Of a DNA stretch of 64,000 nucleotides, positions 26,103-41,100 are shown in pieces. Each line of letters starts with the position of its first letter. Position 1 is the stretch's first letter. A model generated the notes under the pieces. That model saw only the letters and a program-made list of their open reading frames with translations. It made no database searches and was not told where the DNA came from. Source of the DNA: Acestrorhynchus altus (taxonomy: Eukaryota > Chordata > Actinopteri > Characiformes > Acestrorhynchidae); assembly GCA_034509495.1 (NCBI GenBank), contig CM067522.1:23079399-23143398 (forward strand), read 5' to 3'. The position numbers and the translations under genes were made by a program.

Positions 26103-29100
26103 CATCAATCAGAATGAGAATGAGCTCATATAGATGACTGAGCCATACTCACACACTGTACCACACACTCCACACACACATACATCAGAGCTGGGGGGCT
26201 TCAGGCTGCTCTAGTCCACGCCAGGCATTGGACATTAGAAAGAAAGAGGTTCTCCTGCAGCTCCACCAAAGCTCCACAGTGCAGTAGCAGTGTTCCGCTC
26301 GGAGTGGGAATGACCGGAACTGCATGTCCCTGTTACAGTCGGGGGCAGAAATGACCGACGTTGTGTTAAGCTCAGAAAATGAACAGTCCAGCATCTCGAT
26401 CAGAAGCCATTACTGCAACAAAAAGACCACCGACTCTGTCCCTGAGTTAAGTAGAAGCAGGTGTCCACAAAGAGATATGCACCTGGAACCCTTCAGACGG
26501 AGCTACTTCTCGGATTCGTCTTAATGAGGTTCAGAGCAGTGCTCTTCAGTCTAATGCGTTCCCCGGACGCAGCACACTGCGCACTCTGAGAAGATCACAT
26601 TAGAGAAGGTCACATTCCTCCAGCTGCATTTCATTCAAACGGCCTTGACTTGGTGTGAAAACAGGGGTTTAATGTTCTATCTAACAGGGTTGGACATCAT
26701 TTACTAAGCCTGGCAGCACCACGTGAAGCTCCACGTTCGTGGGAGCTGACCAACGTTTCCCAATGAGCCACTTTTAGATATCTCCAGAGATGTTCAGTCA
26801 GGCTCTGGCTTGGCTGCCTCTGGTTGTCTTGGAAGGTTCTCCGCTCTCTACAAAGCAATGTTGGAACTCTGTCAGAGTGACCATTAGGTGGTTCTTGGTC
26901 ACATGCCTGACTAAGGCCCTCCTACCACAATCACTCAGTTTGGACGGGCGTCCAGCTCTATGAAGAGTCCTGGTGGTTTCAAACTTCTGCCACTGTGCTC
27001 ACTGAGATCTTCAATGCAGCAGAAATGTCTCTGTACCTTCTCCAGATCTGTGTCTCCATACAGTCCTGTCTCTAAGGTCTACAGCACTGTCTACTGTGAG
27101 ACCTTATATAAACAGGTGTGTCTTTACAAATCACGTCCAATCTGGATTCATTTCTTTGACACCCTGTCCAGTGATCGATGGACGATCCTCACTGGATCCT
27201 GCCCTCATGAATGCACTTGTTGATGAAAGCAATCAAATCCTCACAGCAATGCTCCAGAATCTAGTAGGAAGCCTTTTATGAACAGCAGAATAGACTCTTT
27301 ATAAATACCCATGATTTTGTAAGTGTCCCAATACTTTTGTCCACTGTACCTTCTAAACATCAGTCGTGATCAGACACATTGAATGATCACACCTGACCTT
27401 TAACACACCTGACTCTGCTCATGTCCACACCTTCTGCAATGTCAACAAGGGTGTGTGAAACTACATCCTATAAGGGAAACTCGACCGTCAGGTTTGAGCG
27501 TTCAGTCGTGTCTTCCTTCAAACATCCCTCCATACTTTTGTTCATTTTGTCCTTACATAAGATCAAGTGTCTCTGCTTCCCACCTTCCTGCCAAAGCCAT
27601 CAGCAGGACAAGCTTAAATCAGCAATCCGTTACCAAAACGTACACACCATCACCTTAAAAACGCAGACTGATGAACGTGAAGAACATTCAGAATCTGGTT
27701 CCTAAGGCACCCGTCATCTCTACATCTGTCCATCATAATGTACTGAGTCTGAGATCTAACCAAGGCTTGGACATGGCGAGACCTCTGAAAGTGTCCTGTG
27801 GTATCTGGCATCAAGACATAAGCAGATCTTTTAAGTCCTGAAAGTTGCGTGGTGGAACATCAGGCAAGTCTTGTGGGATGTTCTCAGCATGCAGTGGTCA
27901 GTACCTACCAAACGTGCTCCAAGGAAGGACAACCAGTGAACTGGTGACAAGGTCATGGGGCCAAAGACTCGGGGATGCTCATGGAGAGCCCACCTCAAAA
28001 CATCTAGGAATCAAAGCATCTTCTGCAACATCTGAAGGTATGCTGATAACAGGACACTGAACGTCTTGGAGTCCATGCCTTGACATGCCATTTTCAGTGC
28101 TCGTCTGGTCTCATAGCAACACCGTATACATCTTGTGTCTTTCGACTGTGGGAGAATCTAAATGTCACCACACTCCTGACAGGCTGCACCCTGCAGCGTC
28201 GCAACACTCAAATCCTTTGTTTGTAATGAAGGGGGACGCAGCGGGGACGGCACTGACTCATGGCAACACTCAGTGAGGTCCACTGCAGTTCACTTTCTCT
28301 CAAAGACCCTCGATGTTACTATTTCTGCAGCAAACTAATCCATGAATGAGACTGCTGATCACCACGGGAGACCGCATGAGACGGGAAGGTCTTTTTGTGA
28401 AAGGCATCAATCAAAGTCGTTAAGATATTATCAACACTGTTAACGGTTATAATTGAGTCCCTTAAATTGAGACAAGTAGAGTTGTCTTAAACCATCCACA
28501 TAAATTCATCTGTCATGACAAAAAACCCCCGGTCGTGGGACATTTATGAGCATCGAGGATCAACCTCAAGGTGCAATGTCCCCGTCACCAGTTGATCTGC
28601 CACTGCAGCACATTTGGTGGGTCCTGACCACCTTCTGTCCACTGCTTTGGTAACATCCACACAACCGGTATGGCACGCAGTACTACTCTGTACTTCCCGG
28701 AGACCCCGGCCCCTCTCAAATTTCCCAACTTCTTTAATTCCTTCTCAGGTCTTTTCCAAGGAACACTTGTCTTGCAGAGGATTCTTCCAACACAACAGCA
28801 CAAGTCAGAATGGAAGTCACCGGATGACCTCCTTTACTCAGGCTGGAATAGTGAGAAGGTCAGTCCCTGCTTATGTCACTTCTGCTGCCACTCGGTTTAT
28901 AATCTGTAAGATTTTTGGGACAGTATGGGGACAAGTCGAAACTGGAAAAGACCTGGGATGACAATGGGGCAGTCGTAGTCTGATGGTCCAGGAACCAGCC
29001 TTGTCACTAGAAGGTTGCCGGTTTGATTTCCTGAACTGGCAGGACATGAGCACTTATCTCTCCAGCTCCTCCTCGGGCACTGTGGATAAGGCTGCCCACC

Positions 29101-29127
29101 ACTCTGGGCATGTGTGCTCATTGACCC

Positions 29128-29180
<53 letters not shown>

Positions 29181-30891
29181 AGGACAAATTCCTGTGTGCA
29201 GCAAAATGGGTCCATGTGCACCTTTTAAATCAGCCCATTGGACTTTGTCCTACAAAGAAGCTGCTCTGACCTCATATCTCCAAAATGTGCTAGATGCCCA
29301 GGACCAGATTTGAAGAACGATGGTCCACCAAACCACCGTATCCTGAGCTAAACCATGGAAGCAAAACCACAGATATGAAGCTTCCTTCATTCAGATCTTC
29401 TGGGCTGAGACTGGACAAAGCCATAACTTCAGCATCCCTCACCCTTCTATCAGCTTACAAAGCTGCAAGGACAGAAGAGCCAATCCGGAAGAAACCTTTC
29501 ACCTCGTCCTGTTTTTTTCCTTTGTCTGAGTATATGTCTCATCTTTCCTTTCATTCCTATCTGCCTGTATGGTTCAGTGTCTCTGTCTCTAAGGAGTCCT
29601 CTCACCTGTGCTGCTTCTTTTCATTCCCTGGGCTCCAGGTGTGGCAGCAAACAGAAGACGCTGTGAAGTCCACCACCCTTTCATTCTGCACTGCAGCTCT
29701 CACCCTGGACACCTTCCTGCTTTAGAAAGCTCAGCTAAAGAGCTCCCTCCATTGTTCCCTCACACATTTCCTAAGAGCTCGTGGGACAGCGCTGAGACAA
29801 TGGACAAAAGGAGATCAGCCCATCTTCTGCCTATACCTACTACAGAAAATTCAGTGTCCGCTGTGAATTATTCAGTGTCCGCTGTGAATTATTCAGTGTC
29901 CACTGTGAATTATTCAGTGTCCACTGTGAATTATTCAGTGTCCACTATGAATTATTCAGTGTCCACTATGAATTAGTGCAGGAACACAGTGGAGAGCCGC
30001 TCAGAGCTGGTGGTTTCTGTAGAAACCGGTTCGTGTTTATGAAACTCCGGGTTCTCACAGCTGAGTCTATATTATTAGTTGAATACGGAGACAGGAGTGA
30101 AGACGTGTTAGGAGAGGACGTCTCTACACACTGCTGTATTTTGTGTTGTTGCACTAAATTGGCTGTAATTAGAGGAAATGACAGCGTTTCATCTTCAGGC
30201 TCTTTCAGAGGTTCCCAGTAGCAGAGGTGTCTGAGGTTCTCTGAAAGGCTGCGGTTCTGTATGATTATATGTTTTCTGTCTGGGTGCGGAGAACGTTCAG
30301 GAGCTCTCCGTCTCTCTCACCTGTTCCGTCAGGTGTGGAGCGGACATACGTGGGCAGCATTTTGACGGAGGCCGAGTCGTGACTGTCTCGAGCGAGTCCT
30401 CTCTTCATCGCTCCCTCCATCTTCCTCTTCACCTCCAGCAGCTGCTCCCGGCTGAGCCGCAGGGTGTCCAGGACCCGCTGACGTTCCGCGTGCTGCTCCG
30501 CCAGCCGGTACGCCACCGCCGTCACCATGGCGGCGCCCTTCCCACTGCCGTCCTCCGAGCGCAGGAACCGCACGTCGCAGTCCGGCACCAAACGCCGGAC
30601 CATCTTATGCAGCCACCGAGCGAAACTGTGTGTGTGAGCGAGAGAACGAAAGAACAAACCGATTAATGAGAGAATGAGTGAAGGAAGAAAAACATGAGAA
30701 AAAAAACGAGAGAAACTTCACCCTTTATTACAGTTTTCATTAAACCCACGTTTCCTCAACATATGTAGAATTTTAAGTTCTGTACGCACACACACACACA
30801 CACAAACACGCACGCACGCACAGTGAGAGAGAGAGAGAAAGAGACAGAGAGAGACAGAGAGAGAGAGAGACAGAGAGAGAGAGACAGAGAA

Positions 30892-30924
<33 letters not shown>

Positions 30925-32339
30925 GAGAGCACATATGCATGAGAATATAAGCGAGGATGAGAAAGAGAGAGGGACAGACACTAAAGTGAGAGTGAGAGTG
31001 ACAGTGAGAGTGAGAGAGAGAGTGAGAGTGCCGAGGGAAGGCCTCAAACCAGACGTTTGTCCCCTGTGGATCGAGGCCCCCCGGTGGGCCTCAGCGGTAC
31101 TGCTCGGGCTGTAAAATCTGACTTCCATATATTTCTATATAATAAACCGAGACGTTAAAATGTCCGAATGTGTTTTGATTTCAAATGTTGGGTTAAATGT
31201 TTGCATTGGGTTCCTCCACGTTAGCTGGTCCTTTACGCGTCACGTCCATTATCATGGTCTGCTAGACTGTAGACATTTCTAATGGTGGACCCAACATATC
31301 TGTCAAACATGGTGGAGGCGGTACTACAGCATGACTGGTGTTTACTGATGAAGTGACTGCTGATCCTGCTTCTGTTGGAGTAACTGTCTCTACTGTCTCT
31401 TCTACCAGATTCTGGAGCATTGCTGTGAGGATATGATTGCATGCAGCTACAAGAGCTTTGGTGATGTCAGGATGCCCCGTAGAAGACGTCCAGAGACGTG
31501 TTGACGTAGTGTAGTGTTTCAGTGTATGTGGAGACGGACTCACTGCGGGTGGTTTTTGTAGACGGATCCATCCACACCGATGGTGGTGCGCAGCCTCTCC
31601 GCCGCCTTGTTGTCCCGAATCTGCCGCAAGACTGCAGCCAGTGTAGCTGCACACAGGTGTGCCGCTCGCATGGACACGATCTGACAGACACGCTGGACCG
31701 CTACGCAGTCCTCAGTCGACGGGTCCAGACCCAGACCCTTCAAGACCTGCTCGGCATAAACCAGCCCCTCATTCTCCCTGCAGGACATCAGAACACACAC
31801 AGCGGTTTACACAGCTCTGTCAAAGGCCTTTATCCATGTTCTCTAGATCTTCAGATTTGGTACCGTTGTGTTTATAAACGACTGATATACGGTCATGAGA
31901 GACGGAGCTGATCTAACTAAACATGTACGACTGAAGAAACGTCTTTAAACATCGTTAATAGAAATGTTCTCTTATTATGAGGATAAAGTTCAGACCCCTC
32001 TGTCCTAATATCTGTGTCTCCTGAAATAATGTCAGTGAGATGTTTCTAGATGTTTCTTCAGTCGTTTGTGTTGTATCACCTCCATCTCTCAGTGTAGTTA
32101 CAGTGAAGATCTAATCTTCATATGATGAAATGTGTTTTTCAGAGATGTTCATGGAGTGTCCTAACTTTTTCCCAGGACTGCATGTAAATGAGCTTTGCTC
32201 TGATTGGCTGCTGTAAGTTGAGGTGCAGAAGTGAGCGGAGCTGCTGAGAAACCAGCAGGATGTGCAGACGAGCCGGAGCATCATCAATAATGATGGTTAT
32301 TATTCCAGACTCACTCTCACTGCACATCCTGAACACCAT

Positions 32340-32422
<83 letters not shown>

Positions 32423-32614
32423 TCTCTCTCAACTGACCTTTGATTCTCAATGGCAGAGACATAGCTGGTCTTGAAGTGACCTGTGACCAGAAGATCTGGT
32501 GTGGTGTGGCCTTGAAACACCAGTCCTTCTCTGGCCATCTTCACCAGAATGATCCGCACCAGTTCACCCATATACATCCCACTGATCATCTTCTCAAAGC
32601 TGCAGGAGCACACG

Positions 32615-32700
<86 letters not shown>

Positions 32701-35700
32701 ATACAGTGTCCGTCATTCACTGAAATATTCGCTCATTAATCGTGATCAAGGTGAAGTGTTCAATTAGTCCTAATGTCTTGTAGTCATGGTAACGCCTTAT
32801 TCCATAATACATCACCCAGTGCTACTGGAATGGCATGAGCTACTGGGATATTTAGTGCTGTTCCCAGTATTGACCACACTGCAGCCATGAACTGGACTCC
32901 CGTCGATGCATCACTGACTCAGCAATGACGCTGTGGACAGAATGGGGGGCGGGGCTTAGGACCGTGGCGTGAGTGTGGTAAGGGCTGTTAGTGTCACTCA
33001 CAGCTGTTTGCCTGGGTTGAGCGAGCCGGCGTCGATCTCACGGTCGAAATCAGTACGCAGATCATCGAGGGCGCCGTCGTCTCCGAACGCCCCCCATTCC
33101 ATGTTCACACACATCCGGCCCTCGTCGCCCTCCACCAGCTCCAGGTTACGCATCTCCTCCATGTAGCAAGCGTTCGTGCCCGTACCTGCAGAAACCCAGA
33201 ACACAGATTGGAGCAAACCAGCATCCCCACTGCCTTTAGAACGAGTTCTTCAATGTCAATGATCAGGACCACCACAGGACCACCACAGGACCACCACAGG
33301 GCAGATATGATGTGGGTGGTGGGTCATTCTCAGCACTGCAGTCACACTGACATGGTGGTGTGTTAGAGTGTGTTGCTGGTACGAGTGTATCAGACACAGC
33401 AGTGCTGCTGGAGTGTTTAAACCCCTCAGTGTCACTGCTGGACCGAGAACAGTCCACCGACCAGAAATGTCCAGCCGACAGCGTCCTCTGAGCAGCGTCC
33501 TGTGAGCACTGATGAAGGACTAGAGGACGACCAACACAAACTGTGCAGAAACAGATGAGCTTCTGTCTCTGACTTTACATCTACAAGGTGGAGACACTCG
33601 GTAGGAGTGTCTGATAGAGTGGACAGTGAGTGGACACAGTGTTTAAGGACTACAGCTCTGTGGTGGTCCTGTGGGGTCCTGATCATTGAAGATCAGGGTG
33701 AAAGGAGGAGAATAAAGTCTGCAGAGAAACAGATGAACTACAGTCTGGAATTATCTGTGTGGTCAGAGGAGCTGATAGAGTGGACAGAGAGAGGAGAAGT
33801 GAGGAGGTGGTCATAATGTTATGGCTGATTGTGTATATTTAAGGTCATTTCGTTTAGCAGTTACTTGGTTCTGTTGACTGTTCTGTGTTTGAGCTCCTTT
33901 ATTCAGAAGAATCAGAGGTGACTGACCTACAATCAGGCCGATCTCACAGTGATGGTCATCATAGCCGCAGGTCATCATCGTTCCAACGGTGTCATTGATC
34001 ACAGCAACAATGTCAATATCGAAGTCCTTTTAAAAGAAAAGGAAAGAATAAGAGACAGAAAAACAGACACAAACAAACTGAACCAGAACCTTCCTGAAGC
34101 TCCGTCCTCTAGAACACCATGACCCTTCGACCACACTGCACTTCTGGAAGATCTCACACTCTTCTTAAAGTCCAACATCTCCTTTCAGCCTTCCAGTCTC
34201 AGCCCAGACTGACTGACCGTCCTGAATAACGACCATCTTCCCAATAATGTCCCAGCCCCAGTATCATCCCTCTCCCCATCGCACACGATGCTCCCGACAC
34301 TACGAGGGTGAGGACGAGCTCATGCTTCCTCTTTTCAAACTGCAGCCAATTGCGTCCTCGCCAGAGAGCTGACACGCTCTGAGGGAAGCGCTGGATCCTC
34401 ATCTCTGATACAACAGCTAACAGACGCCTGTGCCGACCAGCATCACACCGAGTGTGATGTGGAGGAAGAGCATCGTCTACCCACCCTGAAAGCGAGCAGG
34501 CCAAGTTCACTCTCCCTCGAACTCCGGCTGCCGATGGCAGCACGACGCGGGCACGACGCAGGCAAACCAGCATAACAGGCATTTTTTAACGGACAGGTAA
34601 GACGAAGGAGACGGTTGTGTTGGATAGCAGACCTGCCGGCTACAGGCCGTGGTGCTGCCTCTGGTTCTTACCCCTCTCTTCTTAATGGCTTTTCTCAGCA
34701 GACCCACTACGTCCTTGCCCTCCACGCCGCTCGACTTGAAGCCCTTCGTCCAGGACACCAGGATACTCTACAGAGAGGCAGACCAAAAGGTTTCTGACAC
34801 AGTGGAAGACAGCATTGATAAGCCCCCTTATTACAAATATGGACACATTAGTCATCATTCTTTCACTATTTGGATGTCTGTGATTGTGATTCTGTCCCCC
34901 GTCCTCTCACCTCGTCCAGTTTGGTCTGCCGGCAGGGGAAGGAAAAGGTGAAGCCCAGAGGCAGTTTCTTGTCTTTGATGCCCATTTTCTCCATGAAATT
35001 GGCAAGACACTCAGCAATGTGGTCAAAGAGCTGGTCAACAGGGAGAGAAGGGTCAGTAGTAAGGTCAGACATGTCCAAAGAAAGTCCTCAAAGCTAAGTA
35101 ATTTGAAGTGAAATACTGGAACTACAACAACTAAACACATAAAACTGAAGAAACTTTTTAAACATCATTAATAAACATCATTAACAGAAATGTCATTTTA
35201 TTATGAGGATAAAGTTCAGACCCCTATGTCCTAATATCTGTTTCTCCTCCTTTGGTCTGAAATAATGTCAGTGAGATGTTTCTAGAACCGTCTACAGTCT
35301 CTGACATCGACTGGAAGAACGACGTTCCCACTCCTCCATGCGGAATTCTTTCAGCTCTGTGATGTTTCAGATGCTCTTCCGTTCTCCTCAACCTCCCTCT
35401 GATACAATAAAGATCTCATAGTGGTTTCTATGATGGAGAGATCTCCACACCCTGCTGCAGCAGAGCAGCACCATCACACTTCCACCACCATTGAGTCATG
35501 TCTTCTGTTACTCAACTTTGGATTCATCTGTCCAAAGCACATTGTTCCAGAAGTCCTGCTCTTTGTCTAGATGTTCTGTGGAGAACTTTTTCCTGATGTT
35601 TGTTTGACAGTAAGTGTTTCCTCCTTAAACTCCTCTATGCAGATCAGACTGGTTTGGTCTCTTTCTGATGGTAGAAGCTGCACTTTGACATCAGCTGTGG

Positions 35701-38154
35701 TGAGAGACACCTGTAGATCTGTGATGAACATTTTAGGATTGTTGGATCTTCTTTACTCATCTTCTGGTTCTGCTCTTGGGCTGAACTTGCTAGGACAGTC
35801 TGATCTGGTCATGATGGCAGCTTTTAATGTTCTCCACTCGTAAATGATTTTCTGGACAGAATACTTTTAGGTGCTTTTGTCCACATAGCTTTACCCCGGA
35901 GTCAAAGAACCCATGAGAGATGACCCTCAGGTCTTTTCCTAATGGATAGGCCTGAACTGAGAGCACTTCCCGTCTCAGGGAGAAAGAAAAACTATAAATA
36001 CTTAATGTTATAATAACGTAATGATACAATGGTCAACTACAACTGAAATCAATAGTCCAGTCTTACCTCTGAACGGTCACTCTGAGATCTGTTTGTTCTA
36101 CTGGACTCTTCTCTACGGCCCCAAGCTGCTCACCGTTCACACAGCGTTTTCAGCACAACCTAATCAGCACTATGAGCAGGTGCCTGGACCAACATGGCCG
36201 TCTGTAGGTGTATCTGTCTGTGGCCGGAGGTTTTCTCCATCGTTAACCCGAGTCATGAACTCGAGGAACGTCAGAAGTGTGTTCCTGCTGTGACGTTATT
36301 GTAGGGATGAAGGTCTCGGACAGAGTTACAGATTTGACTCATCCAACCATCTGTGTCTTCAAGACGAGATCTTGAGACCTGAGTCCTGCATCGTGCAGCT
36401 GTCTGCCGATGGTGCTGCACTAACAGGATGACTGATGGAGGACATCGCTGCTCGCTGAATGTCCACAATTGTGTGTCACCGGTTGTTGAGTTGAGGCCCG
36501 TCCTCAACCGAAACTTAAACCTACCTGCCAAGTCTCATTCCTGCTGATTCCTCTGCTCATCTAAAGGCTTTGTGGAATAAAATCGAGGAATCGGCGAACC
36601 TGTCAGGCCTGTTCTGAAGGTGAGAGAAGGTAATCCAAGTGTGAGGACTATGAGAAGGCTGTGGAGTTTTTGATTGGACAGAATGAATATCTGGTTTCGA
36701 AGCAGGCGTTCTGTCTGTCCTGCAGTGATCTCCGTCCTCTTCCCACACAGGAAAACAACCCTCGGTGAAATGAGCAGACTCTAATTAATTAGGTCTCCAT
36801 TTAAATGGACGTTTTACCTGTTTAAAGGTCAGTGTCTTCATATTGATCTCAGACAATGCAGAAGACATTTGTCCTAATTAAAACCTTGATCGAAACAGTG
36901 AAGCCTGTTCGTATGTATTTTCTGTTTGTCTATGGACACTGTTGCCATGGTGAAAGCCTTCTGAGACACATATCTACATATAGAATAAAGAAAGGAATGA
37001 AAACCCAGAAAGACAGAAGTCTTAAATCAGTTAAGAACCTCTTCTGATGACTTTGAAGCTCATTAATGAAGGAGAACAGAAACGCACACGCTTTAATCAA
37101 AGGCAGATTGTTTTGAAGAACAAACGACTGTAAACTTGGTAGAAAGCTCTCGGAGAGACCTACACGAACCACGGACCTGTCCCTGACTGACAATGTGTGG
37201 ACATTATTGGACGCTCTATCAACACTCCACCCCTACCACACCATCTGCAGAACTGAGTGAGAACATTCAACGTTCAGAGGTAAGACTGGACTATTGATTT
37301 CAGTTGTAGTTGACCATTGTATCATTACGTTATTATAACATTAAGTATTTATAGTTTTTCTTTATGAGCTGAGATGGGAAGTGCTCTCAGTTCAGGCCTA
37401 TCCATTAGGAAAAGACCTGAGGGTCATCTCTCACGGGTTCTTTGACTCCGGGGTAAAGCTATGTGGACAAAAGCACCGAAAAGTATTCTGTCCAGAAAAT
37501 CATTGATCACCTTCATCTTCCTTCCCAACAGAACTGCAGTCCCACACGTCCTTCTGGAGGAAACTTCTGTCACTTTCATTCACTCTGATCAATATTATGC
37601 CTGTTTGGTTTAATGTTTTGTGCAACACTGTGGAGCAGCTGTGACCCTGCTGGTCTCCATGTCTAATAGCAGATGGACTAGAGGGTATGAAGACCCCCAG
37701 CAGTGAGCTGTGGAGCAGTGGAACCGTGTTCCATCCACTTTAACAGCCCAAATCTAGTGGACAGCATTTCCAGCAGCCTAGAAGCTGCTACAGGAAGACC
37801 TTAACACCCACCTCTGTCCCGCTGCCCCTCATCAGGGTCTCTGGAATAGCATAGATTTGGTTTTCCATCTCCACCTTCTGTTTGCCGTTTGCAGACACCT
37901 TCACAAGCAGGACACGGAAATTGGTCCCTCCGAGGTCCAGCGCCAGGAAATGGCCATTTTCTGCACCGAACACAGTAGAAAAATGGATGAATTCATAATA
38001 ATAATATTCAAATAACGGAGCAGTTGGATTTTCCGACTGGAATTCCTTCATTCAGTGTAGAAACTCCAGAGCTCGTTAGAACAGATGCAGTTTCTCTTTC
38101 TGAAGAAGGTAGATGAGAACTTGTGAGATGGCCTGAAGAACAAAGCTTGGTCCC

Positions 38155-38191
<37 letters not shown>

Positions 38192-41100
38192 CTTTATTCT
38201 AATAAGTATAATAAAGTTCTTCATAGAACTTGATCAGTCAGAGTCTGTATGCAGGTTGATCATCAGCCCCGCCCCCTCTCTCTGATCAGTCAGAGTCTGT
38301 ATGCAGGTTGATCATCAGCCCCGCCCCCTCTCTCTGATCAGTCAGAGTCTGTATGCAGGTTGATCATCAGCCCCGCCCCCTCTCTCTGATCAGTCAGAGT
38401 CTGTATGCAGGTTGATCATCAGCCCCGCCCCCTCTCTCATCAGTCAGAGTCTGTATGCAGGTTGATCGTCCCAGCCCGCCCTCTCTCTGATCAGTCAGAG
38501 TCTATGCAGGTTGATCATCAGCCCGCCCTCTCCTGATCCAGTCCAGAGTCTGTATGCAGGATTGATCATCAGCCACCGCCCCTCTCTGATCAGTCCCAGA
38601 GTCTGTATGCAGGTTGATCATCAACCCACGCCCCTCTCTCTGATCAGTCCAGGGGTCTGTATGCAGGGTGAGTCATGTTCACGTGGACAGAGCAGTAAAC
38701 ATGCACGGTTGAATTCGGTTGGAGTAGGTTGAGCTGGATTACTGATAATTCATCACAGTGTTGATCCTGAATCGGCTCCACGTCTCTGAAGAGCTACAAA
38801 TCTGGATAAATACAGGAGATAAAGTTCTGGATTGTAGCTGCCGACTGTCCACTGTTTTCAGTCCTACAGTCTCAGATTACTCACAGAAAACACGCGTCCA
38901 GGCCTTGGGTTAGTCAACGCAACAAGACAGACAGACAGACAGACAGACGGGTGACAGACAGAAGACGAAGACAGACAGAGAGGGAGCAGAGACAGAGAGA
39001 GAGACGAGAGAGAAACGAACCCAGAGACAGAGAGAGAGACGAACCCAGACAGAGAGGAGCACAGAGAGAGAGAAAGAGGGCAAGAGACAGGCAGACAGAG
39101 ACAGAGAGAGAGACGAACAGACAGAACAGACAGACAGACAGACAGACAGAGAGAGAGAGAGAGACAGAGAGAGAGACAGAGAGAGACAGAGAGAGAGAGA
39201 CAGCAGAGAGAGAGAGAGAGAACAGAGAGAGAGACAGAGAGACAGAGACGAACAGAGGGGGTTACAGGCGGGGATTTAGAGGACTGGTGTTGTGTAAACA
39301 GTACTATCTGAAGAACTGCTCTGTAACGGCCCAATAAAAGCCAGAATCGATAATGAAAAGCAAACAAAAACGCGGGCACTCGTCTCACAAACATCTACAA
39401 GGACTTCCTCCTCGCTACAGGTCACATGACCCACACACTTCAGCCATTACTTCATAACCTTACTCTCGATGTCCATTCCATCAGCTCCTCTGACCATACA
39501 GGAGTTCTTTACAGCTGGACATGAAGTCCTCCATTCAAAATCAACTCACTCCATGAGAAGACCAGACTGGTTTGGTCACTTTCTGATGGTAGAAGCTGCG
39601 CTGCACGTCAGCGCTGCCTGTAGATCTGTGATGAACATTTTTTTTTAGGATGGGCGGGATCTTCCTTTCATCTTGTGGTTCTGCTCTTTGGGCAGGAACT
39701 TGGCAAGATGGTCTCATCTGGTCCGTGGGCAGATGTTCGTCATTCTCCACTTGTGAATGATGTTCCGGACAGTAGAACGGCTGATTTCTAATTCTTCTCA
39801 GACTCATCTGCATCTCACTCACTTCAACAATCAAGAATAAACCAAACTAATGTCTGAGGTTTAAATAAGGTCTCCTCCAACATCCTCTCTAACGATGGTC
39901 TGATCTTCAGCTGATTTCTAATTTTAGGGATCTTAATTCTAATAAAGCTGAACTGGTGCTGGAAGCGTAGACCAGAAGACACTGAAGTCTCAGAGCTTCT
40001 CCGTCTTCATCGCTCCCAGACGAACTGGGCAGCTGGGGAACCGTGGACCCTCGGTGAAACGACTTGCATTAGCTGTAATCTTTCACTTCCTGATAAAAGA
40101 ATAAACAACACCACCGCAGTATCTACAGCACACTGGCAGGAAGCCCAGAGCTACTGCGCTCACCAGATATTCCTGCTGCAAGAAACAGCCAAAAGTCTGT
40201 GGACACGCTAGTCTAGTCCCCGTAGAGAAGAACTGCCGATAGAATAGGACTCTCTGGAGCAGATAAACACACATGAATCTATGTCTAATAGCGAGGTGTG
40301 GACTAGAGAGTATAAAGACCCCCAGCATTGAGCTGTGGAGCAGTGGAACCGTGTTCTCTGGAGTGATGGAGCTCCATCCAGAACTTCTGGGATGGGGTGG
40401 TGATCATCCAATCCTCCTCCTAATGTTTTATGGCTGATCAAATCCTCTACAGCAATTTTCTCGCCAGAAGTGTGCAGGAGAGCAGGACATCTGGAACAAT
40501 GTGCTTTGGACAGATGAATCCAAAGCTGAATTATTTGGACACAGTAACAAAAGACATTCAGCATTTGAGCAGAGCTCATAGCAGCTGTGAAGCATGGTGG
40601 TGGAAGGGTCATGGTTTGGGGCTGCTCTTGCTGCAGCAGGGGGTGTGGAGATCTCTCCATCATAAGAAACACCTATGAGATCTTTATTGTATCAGAGGGG
40701 TTTGAGAGAAACGTGGGCGTCTGTCCAGAAGCGAAGCGAGGTGGACCATGCAACGACAATGACCCAAAAAGGAGTAAAGCTTGCTCAAGAAAGGACAATG
40801 AAGAACTAGTGAATTAAATATTCACAATATGTCAAACAGTGTGGTACTCTGTCCCCTCCCCTTACCTGTGCCGTCAGGTGTGGAGCGGACGAAGGTGGGC
40901 AGCATCTTAGCCCAGGAAGCAGTCAGGGTTGGTGTCCCTGCTGACCTTTGTCCATTTCCCTCCTGAGCGTCTGGAACCGTCCATGAGGTTCTCCACTGAG
41001 GAGAAACGCATAATAATTTGGTGCCTCCAGCCTGGGAAAAGAGGACACAGGAGGGCACAGGTGAATGACACAGTGCTGTGGTCACTGGAACTTCTCACCC

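Noticed and set aside
38231..38680. CRISPR-like array
   Set aside because: The 52-bp units are contiguous with no unique spacers, and the window is vertebrate.
38864..39394. 128-176 codon frames on both strands
   Set aside because: CAGA/GA simple repeat translations.
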